DNA of 64,000 nt from Trichaptum fuscoviolaceum. Its lineage: Eukaryota > Basidiomycota > Agaricomycetes > Hymenochaetales > Trichaptaceae. The notes beneath the pieces are model-generated. The model ran no database searches. It saw nothing but the letters and a program-made list of their open reading frames with translations, and was not told where the DNA came from. The position numbers were made by a program, and so were the translations under genes. The DNA lies in assembly GCA_910574455.1 (NCBI GenBank), contig CAJSYZ010000009.1:2807040-2871039 (forward strand). Direction: 5' to 3'. Positions 36,697 through 47,265 of this stretch are shown piece by piece. Positions within the stretch are counted from its first letter, which is position 1. Every line of letters starts with the position of its first letter.

Positions 36697-38797
36697 GCTT
36701 GTGGGCGCTCACTCTATCTCCATAGAGCTCGTTTGTTCATCTGAACCAATTCTACCTATATTCATATATCGTTCATGACTGACGCTGCTTTGCGCCTGTG
36801 TTCTTGCGTTATAATTTCATTGGATTTCTACTTGTTCATCTCTTCGGATCATGTGTGAGCTCTCGGGATATTTATTCAGGTGGATAAAATTTCGTCACGC
36901 ACCTGAAGTCCATGAAAAGCCAGGTTCTTTCGATTGTCTAAGCTAATTTTGTACTGATGTCCTTAAAAACTAGTGACTGATTTTCTCCGTAGCAGGTGGA
37001 AGGGGACATGCTCCACAACAGATATTTTGGAAAGCCGCATTCGGACATTACGGTCGCAACATACAACATATTGTCGGCCAATCTTTTGGGTGATTCAAGT
37101 GCAGTAAATAAATCTTGGCTTCTAATGTTGGCAAACATACCTTAAATGCTAACTCGCCTTATCACTGGTGCAGGTGTCGTTCTTCGATTTGCGGTGGGGC
37201 CTCGCTATTTATGGTATGTCGATCCCTCGAAGCGACCACTGGGTACGCGTTCGCGCGTAGCGAGCAGGAAGAACGAAGTTTGTGTGAACGGGAAAGGGTG
37301 TGAAAGGTGTGCAGTTGGTGAGGGGGGATTCAGCCTCGTTCATCGGTTGGCGGTGCGTCTCCTCCCTACTGTCCTTCAGAGCTTCAGTGCAATGGCCAGG
37401 ACAGAATCTATTTTTAATGCAGAATATTCCAGATATGCTGCAGTCAGCTGGACCTAATACAACGTCATGGATAGTGCATAATTTACAAGCTGTGCTGTAT
37501 AAAGCCGAATCTTACCCGTCGCATTAGGAGGGAACGTCATCAGGAATGCATTCAACATTCTGCACCAACAAATTGGGGAATCCGGACAATGCGACCCTCC
37601 ACTGCGATGATGTTGCTTATAATGTGGAACAGTCCAAACGGGTCAGCTGATATATGTTAGATCCGATTATATTGGGCACTCTGTGTCAATAATAGATCCT
37701 ATACACGGCATCTAAACAAACGGGCCTGTGACGAAGGACACGTCCAGTCCTATACTACCGCATTTCAGAGCCCTGAGAATATTCTTCCAGCCTGAATGGC
37801 ATATCGCCACGATTTTTTATCCTTTGAAACTGCGGACCGTCGGGAAATGATCAGGGTGGTTACACTGTGAGTTCGTCTATCATACATTAGCTGCGGTGGC
37901 AAATTTGGTTTTACACATTGCCACTAATGCTAGTATCCTTGCTATCATTATAGTATGTCCCTCCACCTCCCACAAAGAGGATTCTGGCATCTTCCACTTC
38001 TGGGGCCCCAGAATGCAGCGGTTATACGGTTATACTTGGCTTGGTCGAGGTCTCGCAACTCAAATGTCAAACAAAGGTATCCTCCCAACCTACCCCGCAC
38101 CGCTCTATTGATTTATCTGCCAGCGTGGCGCCCTATGTTTAAACCTCGGAATATGGAGAAGTTCGCTTGACATACAACGGAAAATATGGCCTCGAACAAA
38201 TCTCTTCATACCGTCCCGCAGCAAGCTATTTTTACCTCTCAATTCTATCTTTCTCGAAGCGTCCACTGCTACGATATAGACTTGCTGGCTTCCCTTTGTT
38301 TCCCGGAAGCCGCTGTATCATTCACGCCAACGGGTCGGTCCCAAAGGCACAGAGTCCGGGATACTGGTTGCCAAAACCAGTAAGCATGCATGCTGTATCG
38401 AGACGGCAGAGTTTTGTTAGGTCCGTACGGTATTAACTTGAACGGTGGAAGGTGACCGCAGAGGCCTTCATCATCGCGGTTTTTAATGCAAGCTCAAGTG
38501 TGCCACCTTGTTTTCTCATAAAACTCGGACATATCAAGCTCTTCCACACTAAAGCACCGAATTGATGCATCGCAGTGCAAGGGTAGTCAACCGTCGAGCA
38601 GGACTGCACTCTTCCCTACCTGACATGGATCCTCGGAAAATGGTTGTTCGGAAAATCTTCGACATACTATGAAATACTGACCAGCTCAGCGATATTCGTC
38701 CGCTGTGCTGTCCTAGCGACTCGGCGCTCTCAATCTCCAAGTCTGCCGCTCAGAACCTTGAGTCTTATGGTGCAGACTACGACTCTGGACCTCGATG
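36697..38797. other. 2.1-kb intergenic region upstream of the cellobiohydrolase
   Basis: No coding gene is supported; only short open frames are present. The distal part of the GH7 promoter should lie here, including the 16-bp palindrome at 37998-38013. Confidence 0.6.
37998..38013. promoter_or_regulatory. Perfect 16-bp palindrome with paired CreA/Mig1-type sites
   Basis: TTCTGGGGCCCCAGAA is its own reverse complement and contains CTGGGG on each strand, which matches the SYGGRG consensus bound by the fungal carbon-catabolite repressor CreA/Cre1. It lies about 850 bp upstream of the GH7 start. Binding is inference; cellulase genes in this kind of fungus are commonly glucose-repressed. Confidence 0.35.
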
Positions 38798-38804
38798 TAT
38801 AAAA
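38798..38804 (+). promoter_or_regulatory. TATA box of the GH7 gene
   Basis: TATAAAA followed by GGCG, 58 bp upstream of the ATG at 38862. Strong TATA boxes at this distance are typical of highly expressed fungal cellulase genes. Confidence 0.6.
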
Positions 38805-38861
38805 GGCGCCTGTGTTTTGTTCTCAGTCTCCATCGGTCAACGATTTGGTCTCCTGTTCAAG

Positions 38862-40611
38862 ATGTTCCGCTCAGCTGCTCTCGTCGCCTTCACTCTTCTC
38901 GCTGTTGCGCACGGCCAACAGGTCGGCACACTCACGGCGGAAACTCATCCTTCCCTCACAGTCCAGGAGTGCTCTGCTGGTGGATCATGCACCACCCAGT
39001 CCAAGTCAGTTGTGCTCGACTCCAACTGGCGCTGGGTTCACACCACCACCGGCTACACCAACTGCTACACAGGCAATGAGTGGGACACAACCATCTGCCC
39101 CGACCCCGTTACTTGCGCTGAGGTTAGTTTCAACTCCCCTGTTTTGTATCGTGCTTCTCTAATACGAGCGACAGAATTGCGCTCTCGATGGCGCTGACTA
39201 CAGCGGCACATACGGTATCACGACCTCAGGCAGCTCCCTCCGCTTGAACTTCGTTACCCAGAGCTCGGGCAAGAACATCGGATCTCGTGTCTACTTGCTC
39301 GATGATGACAGCACGTACAAGCTGTTCAACCTCAAGAACCAGGAGTTCACCTTCGATGTCGACATGTCGAACCTCCCTTGCGGTCTCAACGGTGCTCTCT
39401 ACTTCGTCGAGATGGACGCCGACGGTGGTCTCTCCAAATACGCAAACAACAAGGCGGGTGCGAAGTACGGAACTGGGTACTGCGACACTCAGTGCCCTCA
39501 CGACATCAAGTTCATCAACGGCGAGGTGAGTTCAACGCATATTGGAGTTCACTTCTTTGCACTAATATGCGTATCGTCAAGGCCAATGTCCTTAACTGGA
39601 CGCCGTCTGACACAGATGTTAACGCGGGTTCTGGTGAATACGGTACCTGCTGCAATGAGATGGATATCTGGGAGGCGAACTCAATGGCCGCTGCCGTGAC
39701 CCCGCACGTCTGCTCCGTCCAAGGCCAGACTCGCTGCTCTGGAACTGACTGCGGTGACGGCGACGAGCGCTACGACGGTATCTGCGACAAGGATGGTTGC
39801 GACTTCAACTCCTTCCGCATGGGCGACAAGTCGTTCCTCGGCCCTGGTCTGACCGTCGACACGAACAAGGTCATCACCGTCGTCACGCAGTTCATCACCT
39901 CCGACAACACGACCTCGGGCGACTTGGTTGAGATACGCCGGATCTACGTTCAGGACGGGACAGTCATCCAGAACTCGAAGACGAATATCGCGGGCTTGGA
40001 CGCATATGACTCCATCACGGATGACTTCTGCAACGCGCAGAAGACAGCCTTCGGCGATACCAACTCATTTGAAAACCAAGGTGGCCTCAAAGTCATGGGT
40101 GATTCCTTCGAGCAGGGCATGGTCCTCGTCATGTCGCTCTGGGACGACCACGCCGTCGACATGCTCTGGCTTGACTCGGACTACCCGACGACCTCGGACC
40201 CGTCCACGCCCGGTGTCGCGCGCGGCAACTGCTCGACGACCTCTGGAGCCCCGACGGACGTCGAGACGAACGCGGCGAACTCGTATGTCATCTATTCGAA
40301 CATCAAGTACGGGCCGATCGGCTCGACGTTCTCCGGGACGAGCAGCAGCGGCAGCACGACGACGACGACGACGACGACTTCTTCGACTTCTTCGAAGACA
40401 ACCACGACGTCTACGACGACGACGACCGCCAGCGGCGCCACACAAACCCATTACGGACAGTGTGGTGGTACTGGCTATACGTGAGTATACTTCGGTGCAT
40501 GACTCTCTGCCGGTAATGACTCTAACTTCGTCTTCTAGTGGCGCGACCGTTTGCGCTTCCCCGTACACCTGCACATCTGTCTCACCTCCCTACTACTACC
40601 AGTGCTTGTAA
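38862..40611 (+). CDS. cbhI: GH7 cellobiohydrolase I with C-terminal CBM1
   Basis: Secreted exo-cellulase that releases cellobiose processively from reducing ends of cellulose chains. Exons 38862-39122, 39175-39525, 39582-40480, 40539-40611 give 527 residues. Signal peptide [18 protein letters not shown], mature start QQVGTLTAE as in other Cel7A enzymes. Catalytic motif NEMDIWEAN places the nucleophile, assisting Asp and acid/base at about Glu230, Asp232 and Glu235 (precursor numbering). Many Cys pairs and [17 protein letters not shown] are GH7 hallmarks. A Ser/Thr linker of about 45 residues, coded partly by an ACG repeat, leads to CBM1 ([17 protein letters not shown] to YYYQCL) with four Cys and surface aromatics. 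Loop-rich length and CBM1 favour cellobiohydrolase over the shorter GH7 endoglucanases. Confidence 0.96.
40360..40432 (+). repeat. ACG trinucleotide-rich tract in the GH7 linker
   Basis: Consecutive ACG and ACT/TCT codons encode the Thr/Ser linker between the catalytic domain and CBM1. Linkers of this kind are usually O-glycosylated and tolerate length variation. Confidence 0.7.
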
Positions 40612-41083
40612 ACGTCTGGCACTGGCCACGCTGTGCGACTCCCTAGGCCCTGGAAGGCTCCCGGGACGGTTGCCACTGGATAGCAAGGTCATTCATAAAA
40701 CATGTTTTTCTTTCATCACTTTCTCTGGGCTTCTCAATTATTGTAGCTTCCAATTGGGTTTATCCTGTTTAACTCATATCTATCGCATAAAATGATATGC
40801 CGTGGCTTTTGCATCGCTGTCAACGTTCACTATTTGGAATTCTCATGGGCGTGAACAGAATCAAGCTTCGCTTGTGAGATTCGAGCGGGCACAGCATTGA
40901 ATGTCCTTGATATGAAGACTAATGTCCCGCGTCTACTAGTAGTACGAAGACGGGCTAAAGTTGAGTATACTGTATGCGCGACACTTACATGTACGGTGTC
41001 AGGGTAAACGGAAAAGGTATTAATTACGATAAGAAATATACTACAACGACTATATAATATAAAAAAATACCGAATAGTATAAC
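40612..41083. other. Intergenic between GH7 and tRNA-Tyr
   Basis: GH7 3' region and the flank of the tRNA gene; no gene is supported. Confidence 0.7.
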
Positions 41084-41186
41084 CTCTGGGTAACTCAGTT
41101 GGAAGAGTGTCAGACTGTAATTGGTCTATCTGCGCAAGTGGATAATTTCTATCTGAAAGTCACTGGTTCGAACCCGGTCCCGGAGA
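41084..41186 (+). tRNA. tRNA-Tyr (anticodon GTA) with a 30-nt intron
   Basis: Cloverleaf by eye: acceptor CTCTGGG/CCCGGAG with discriminator A at 41186, D arm with AACTCAGTTGGAAGAG, anticodon stem TCAGA/TCTGA, loop CTGTAA with GTA at 41117-41119, and T arm ACTGG-TTCGAAC-CCGGT. The intron is 41121-41150, one base 3' of the anticodon, the canonical position, and eukaryotic tRNA-Tyr genes nearly always have one. The intron contains a 7-bp hairpin closed by a GCAA loop. A run of six T at 41203-41208 is the RNA polymerase III stop. The mature sequence is identical to the second copy at 60492-60594. Confidence 0.95.
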
Positions 41187-41202
41187 TACTTGAGGGAGAT
41201 CG

Positions 41203-41208
41203 TTTTTT
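41203..41208 (+). terminator. RNA polymerase III T-run terminator
   Basis: TTTTTT, 17 nt after the tRNA-Tyr discriminator base, the standard Pol III stop signal. Confidence 0.75.
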
Positions 41209-41988
41209 CCCCCCATTTTCCCATTGATTCTCCTTCAAGTTAAAAGGAATAAATCGAATGTACTGCCAGTGGCCGCCGATGATACTTTTTTTTCTGTGCA
41301 TGAAGCCGCCAGCGTGAGTTTTCATGATTTGGTACTGGAGGTCTTCGGGCTGGTTTGGAAGATAGAGGAGATTGCTACTACGCAGACTCAATTTCTGATA
41401 TAATGTATAATGTGGGATAGGAAGGCATGTGTACTTTGTACCCGCCATGCATCTTACATGTACATATGTCAAGAGTTAGATCATTCTGAGCTTTCAATCG
41501 CGCACTGAATTGCATTGGCTACCGGCATAGTATGAGTACACATGATGTGTGTATAGCCAATTGAGAAGTTAAAGAACCCATTACCAGAGCCTCGGTGTGT
41601 ATGAACCATAGGAGAGAGAGGGAGAAGACAGATTACACAGTATTCAACAGGCCAAGCTCGTGCACACAGCGTATTCTCTGCATGAAGGGTGGGCGGTGGT
41701 GGGGATGGACACTTGCGATGGATCATAGACTCGGAGCCTAGAAGGCCGAGTAGGATGACCTCGGGCCCGGTGAGGCTTGGTCCTCGACCCCTCGACCGGA
41801 GGGTAAGTCATGGAGACGAGTCAGGACTCGGGCTTGCAGAGAAAGTCCATTTATTAGTACTCACGGCTGCTCCCCCCCCTCCAGGGCTTCCACCCGTACC
41901 GCAGCTGCGCGTCTCGTCGACATGGATGATGGGAAGAGCGTCTGGCTGGGTCTGGCGCCGAACTGCACGCGGATCCGAGTCGCGCACT

Positions 41989-42030
41989 CCAGTGACCAGT
42001 GACCAGTGACCAGTGACCAGTGACCAGCGA
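41989..42030. repeat. Tandem 7-bp repeat
   Basis: Five perfect copies of CCAGTGA followed by a sixth with one change (CCAGCGA). Confidence 0.9.
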
Positions 42031-42648
42031 CAGGCGCGGTCGTGTCTCCGAGAGTCGTTCAGTTCTTTAAATCCGATTATACTCCGCGTCGGTCTACGGT
42101 CTGCATACGCCAGTGGTAAGCGCGGTGTGTGCACATGCGTTGAGGTTGGGCAGTAGTGGGCTATCCGACTCCTCAGGCTCCGGGGCGTCGAACGGGTCCC
42201 GGGCCCCCGCGCTGGCGCGATGGTGATTGGAAATTTTTGCGGGTCGGAGTCGTCGCGTGTGCGGCATGCCACGGTGTTGAGTCAGGAGTTGGGCACGGTT
42301 GTCGCGCTTCGATTCGGTCGTGTGTCGCTGTGTGCTCGATGGGCCGATGGGCGGATGGGGGCGCGATGGACTCGGGGTAGGGGTGGGTGTGCTAGTGTGT
42401 TGCGCGTGAAGATGGCCAGGACGGTCGCGCGAAGCCGGAGTACGGCGACAGCCTGGAGGTCGTGGACGGGGACATTCACTTCGGAGGAGGATCGACATCG
42501 GGCACGGCACACGGACCGACAGGACCCGACAGACACTGAAGCCCACTGATAGGTGGTGGAGGCGGGTGGCAGTGAGATATCGATGGGAAGCTGATGATGC
42601 CCGAGGACAGACCGACAGACCGTGAAGAACTGGGCGGTCTTCTTTCCT

Positions 42649-42673
42649 CCCCCCCCCCCCCCCCCCCCCCCCC
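42649..42673. repeat. 25-nt poly(C) homopolymer
   Basis: Uninterrupted run of 25 C on the plus strand. It is exceptional for this window, where other homopolymers are mainly A or T. Confidence 0.9.
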
Positions 42674-42916
42674 GGCTGGAAGAGCGGTACTGCATAGTAC
42701 ATAGTACTGCCGCGCCCTTCAGCCCGCTGCGTCGGCGTCGGAACCGTGTGCACACTGCAGACCCGCACCGCCGACTCCGACTCTGGGCATGGCCGGCAGT
42801 GGCCGCTGTATTTTCCGAGCGTGTGCGTGTTGCGCCCGCAGAGACCGCTTTGTTCAGATGCTCCTCCTTATTTTTTTTTTGACATGTACATGCTCAAGCT
42901 CTGCGACACTAGCCCC

Positions 42917-43372
42917 TCTCAATTCTGTGTTGGAGAGGTGTGTTGAAATCGGCAGAGTCACATACCGTTTACTTGGGGCAAGAAATCGGAACCTTATCTG
43001 CCCCGGAAGCTTGGTGGAAGGCCCCGGGATTTTGGTGAGCACTTTTTTGGGATGAAATCCTTTTCAACACGACCAACTCGAAAATCGGTGTTGGTCGTGT
43101 TGAAAAGACGGTCGCGTTCGACGTTTTGGGTGATTTGCGCAGCCGAAGCAAGGGTTGCTGCCTCATTTGGATGAAAAATGTTAAATTTCGAAACTCCGCT
43201 TGACAGCGCACATGCTGAATATCATTTTACCGTCTATCCAACACAAAATCAACACAGGCTCTCAGTTCTCAGCCGTGTTGAACTTCTTGAAATGGACCAA
43301 AAAAATGGTCCCGCATGGGTACTCCCTGTGCCGAGGATTTTACCAACACACCTTTCCAACACAGAATTGAGA
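42917..43372. mobile_element. MITE-like 456-bp element with 29-bp terminal inverted repeats
   Basis: The ends 42917-42945 and 43344-43372 are inverted copies matching at 28 of 29 positions, starting TCTCAATTCTGTGTTGG. Inside is a perfect 18-bp inverted repeat (43060-43077 with 43090-43107) around a 12-nt loop, and a smaller hairpin (GGACCA/TGGTCC, 43295-43312). GTGTTGAA and its complement recur several times as subterminal motifs. There is no coding capacity, so the element would depend on a transposase elsewhere. No clear target-site duplication is visible at the two borders, so the superfamily is not assigned. Confidence 0.7.
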
Positions 43373-45366
43373 AGGACTACTGGCTTTGAGACTCTCGTGC
43401 AGCAGAAGCGGATCTGGATCGGGAGTAGAAGAGGGACTCGGCGGGCGTGCTGGAGGAGAATCAAACGATTCTACATGTATGTATATGCAACGGAGGCGCG
43501 TTTTACACCGTAAATCTCATATGCATATCCTCCAATCATGCGGGTCGTGCGGGGTCGAAAGCGAAGCAACTCGCGCGAATTTACAGCCGACGTGCCAGAC
43601 GGTATACGGAATGAAGAGGAAATTTTTCTGATATGCATTCAGACATGTACTTGGTTTTCTCGGTTTATTGCCAGTGGTGACTCTTGTTTTCTTTTTTTCC
43701 TGCGTTCGTCCGTTCCCCCTTTTCTTTTTTGGTGGTTGCGTACGGTCTTCGTTCGTGCCAGCGTCAATTGGAATGTGATCGGTTCTCGTACTCTGTTTCC
43801 CAGCTCACTTGGCCTTGGGATGGAATCACCGCGGGCTCTCCAGATCGTTTTTAAGTCGGCCACATCATAAGTTGGCTGGCCCAGAAATTGGGAGAGGGGA
43901 CCACAAGATTGAGCAGAAAAAGCCGGATGAGGCTGGCGAGCAATTTCGCGATTGAAAGGCATGTATGTGCAGGCCTGAGTGGGCGTCCGGACGAGCTAGA
44001 AGGCGCGCTAGAAGATGGTACTGGCAGAAAGACGACAGGAGATGGCGATGGGTGGAGAAAAGAACTTGGAGCGCGTGTCGTTGTACGTTTCGCGCGTGGC
44101 CGGGCGTCATCTCCGAGTCTACTATACGTATGCGCGCGAACTTTATTGCATTACACTCTTTTCTTTTCGGAAATGAACGGCAGTGAATCGGACGTCCGCG
44201 GCCGAGGAGACGAAGCTCGGGAGATAAGCTCAGAGTTTGCAGCTACTTATGTATAAGGAAATGTGACTAATGTACGTGGGGATAACGGAAGCAGACGCGA
44301 GGCTCGCAAGGTTCGGGATATTGGGTTTGCCTCCGGGACGAGTGCGCTTTCCACGCGAGATGCCAGAATCTGTGATCGTACTCAGAACAATAGCCTCTGT
44401 GCAATGTTCCTGGGTCGCTCAACTAGCGTTCTCAAGCCAGCCCTCCTAGTGTTGTTTTCCGATATCCTTCTCCTCATTCGACCGCCAGAAATAATATATG
44501 TCAGAAGATTACTCAGTGCACGTAATCGCACTGGGGGGAGCAGGACCGGCGCCCCGGACCCGGTACGCCCATGCACACAAACCCTATCGACCCTACCTTC
44601 TCCCCCTTTCCTCCCATGGGGCCCCTGCCACCGCACCCATGGGCGTACCGGGTACAGTGCAGTCCGGTGATACCCGGGGCTGAGTCTAGCGGTGGCGGGG
44701 GGACGCGGTGTGCAGGGGCAGAGGGGAACCGGTGGGTTGGGTGCGAATGATGATGTGCGTGGGCTGTTCGTTTCTCGGTCGTGCCCCTCTACTATATTCG
44801 TCCATCCATCCACTGTGCTTTCCACCTTTTTGCCTGCGCTGCTCTGCGTTCTGCCCAATCCCCCCCCCTCACTGCGAGTTAGTTGGTGGTCGTGTCGGCT
44901 TTCTGTCCATTCACTCGGGTTTGCACCGTCCGTCGTTCGGGCTCGCGCACACGCACACGCACGGACGTATACAGACTCACACCGACACCGTGCCCTTGGA
45001 CCGCGCACGCATCGCATCACATCACATCCATCGCATTTCCACCGTCTTCTCTCCTCGACCCAGTTCCGGATTGCGCTGTAGCGCTTGCATAGTGACCCTG
45101 TGCCCGAGCATCCATTCGCTGCATTTCCAGCATCCTATCAACTCGCGCGGATTGACCATCTCACCCGATCTCCGCTCACCAGCCTTTTTTCCAAGGACAC
45201 GGACACGAACACGGACAGGACCCAATCTGAGCCGCGCTATATCACAATATTCTTTGCAAATCAAAAAACATAGACTCGTCTGCGAAGGAGGGAAGGAAAG
45301 GTCTGCATTAACGGAGTCTTTCGAGGATAGCGTTTGAAGAACAACGACTGAAACGAAGGACGGGCA
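43373..45366. other. Intergenic; distal promoter and leader of the velvet gene
   Basis: No gene is supported. Long open frames such as 44382-45020 (minus, 212 codons) show only compositional bias. The last kilobase is pyrimidine-rich on the plus strand, as in promoters of highly regulated basidiomycete genes, and precedes the inferred velvet start codon. Confidence 0.55.
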
Positions 45367-47232
45367 ATGAGCATGGACGAGGAACTGCAGCAGTCCCAGC
45401 TGGGCGCCGTCCCCGCTGCGTATGACCGCGAAAACCTGTGAGCATTCGTTTCCGTGTCTCCGTCTTAAATCTATATCCCTGCTTTATTTTCATTCCGATT
45501 TGTGTCCAAGCGTGGTGTTTATGTTTTGGTTGTGTTCAAGAGTTTTTATTCTTCGCCACCCCCCCTCTTCGTGATTTTTGGCTTGTTTTTGCACTTTTTC
45601 GTTTTGCTCGCACCGACCGACCGGTTTACCGACCTACCGACCAACGCCCACACGACCGACCGACCGCGTCCTGTACTCGTTGCTCGAGGTTGAGGTCGCG
45701 TTCACTTATTACTGCCGCGGGTCGCCCAATCGCGCAAGTCGCCATTCCAGTCATCCAGAGTCTCGATATCAGTCCCAGTCCCTCGGGTCGCCTCATCTCG
45801 TCGTATATACCCAAACAAACCCGAAAAAGCAGGAAACGGACCCGGTATCACTCCGCCCCCTTCCCTCCCTCTCCCTCTCCCACACCGAGTGGCCGGCACG
45901 TGAACTTGAACTGGGTGCGGTGCATTTGCATTATTGGATCTCTGGGTGTCTGGCGTCTGTGCGATCGAGGCGGTTAGTCATACGTTGGTGTTGGGTCCAG
46001 TCGTGCTTGACAGCGATGTGGTAGTACTGGGGGATGTCGATGCTGGACGGCTGGACGCTGAGGGTGTTCGGCCGGGGACCCAGTGATACGGTGACCCGGT
46101 GGCCCGGTGATCCAGTGCGTCGGGAGGGGAAGGGGAGGCGCGGTTGATAACGAGACTCGATTGCCTGTGTGTTTTCCCTGGCTTGGTTCTTTTCGCCTTT
46201 TCGTCGTCAGTCGTCCGTCGTCCGTCGTGAGTGCGAGTGCGAGTGCGTCTCTGACCTCGACACCGACTGCTTGCCGCTTGCTGTCAATCGCGACCTCGGC
46301 ACATACCTTCTATACGACCACCGACCACCGACCACCGACCAGCATCCCTCGGAAGGAGCGCGCACGAACTACGAGTAGAGCTCCGCGCATTCGACTGATC
46401 GCACTCGCCACTCGCCCGCTCCTGCTCCTAACTCTGATCCTCGTCCTCGTCCTCAGTCCTGGGTCCTGGAACGCATCGGTCACCGACCGCATTACCGATC
46501 TGCTGATCCCCCTCTCAGTTCACCGTCACCGTCACTGCTCACTGCTCACCCGTCCTCGAACGTGAAGCCGCACCGAGTCGCGCAGTTCGCGTCCGTGTGA
46601 ACCCGCCGACTGGCGTTTTCGTCCTCGACTCGGATCTCGAACTTCGAGGCGCTCTCTTCTTTTTCCTTCTTGTACTTCCGTTTCTTTCTCCACGCGTTTA
46701 GTCTTCTCTCTTACACACTTTTCTCAATTCTCGTTTGGAATATTGGTTTTTGGTTTTTGGTTTTGGTTGTTCTGTGCTGAAAAGCGTCCGTCGGGGGTTA
46801 TAACGTATTACTGACTGCTTTCTGCTGCTCTTTCCTTTTTTTTTGCGCCCTGACTTCCTGTCCTCCTGATCACTATCCATCGCCACTGTCACCGCGCGAT
46901 CTTCTCGCGATCTTGACTACGGCTGGGACTGTACGGCTCTCCGAACAACAACGCATCGCTGCACCCCTCCGTTGATCTCCCAATCCGCTCGTTCATCGTT
47001 CATCGTTCATCGTCCCGTCATCCAATCCCCAAACTCGACTCGACCTCTCTCGCCTCTTTCAACTCAACTACAAACTCAAATCCACCACCACCACCACCTT
47101 AACATAAAAAATCAAATCAATCCACGCTGGCGTACATCCGGCTGCACCACAAATTCCCGCAATCCCCGCCCCCGCCCCGGCCCCGGCGTCCCTCTGGCCT
47201 TGGCCTCTCTGTGGTTGAACCCGGGATGGTCG

Positions 47233-47265
<33 letters not shown>

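Larger units (their letters stand above)
41187..42916. other. Low-complexity intergenic DNA
   Basis: No gene is supported. A long minus-strand open frame (42094-42768, 224 codons) has the Arg/Pro/Ser composition of chance frames in GC-rich DNA. It holds a 7-bp tandem repeat (41989-42030) and a 25-nt C run (42649-42673). Confidence 0.6.

Noticed and set aside
42094..42768. 224-codon minus-strand open frame
   Set aside because: Arg/Pro/Ser-rich translation of GC-rich low-complexity DNA, without splice context or family similarity.
44382..45020. 212-codon minus-strand open frame
   Set aside because: Composition-driven frame in the velvet promoter region; no motif recognised.
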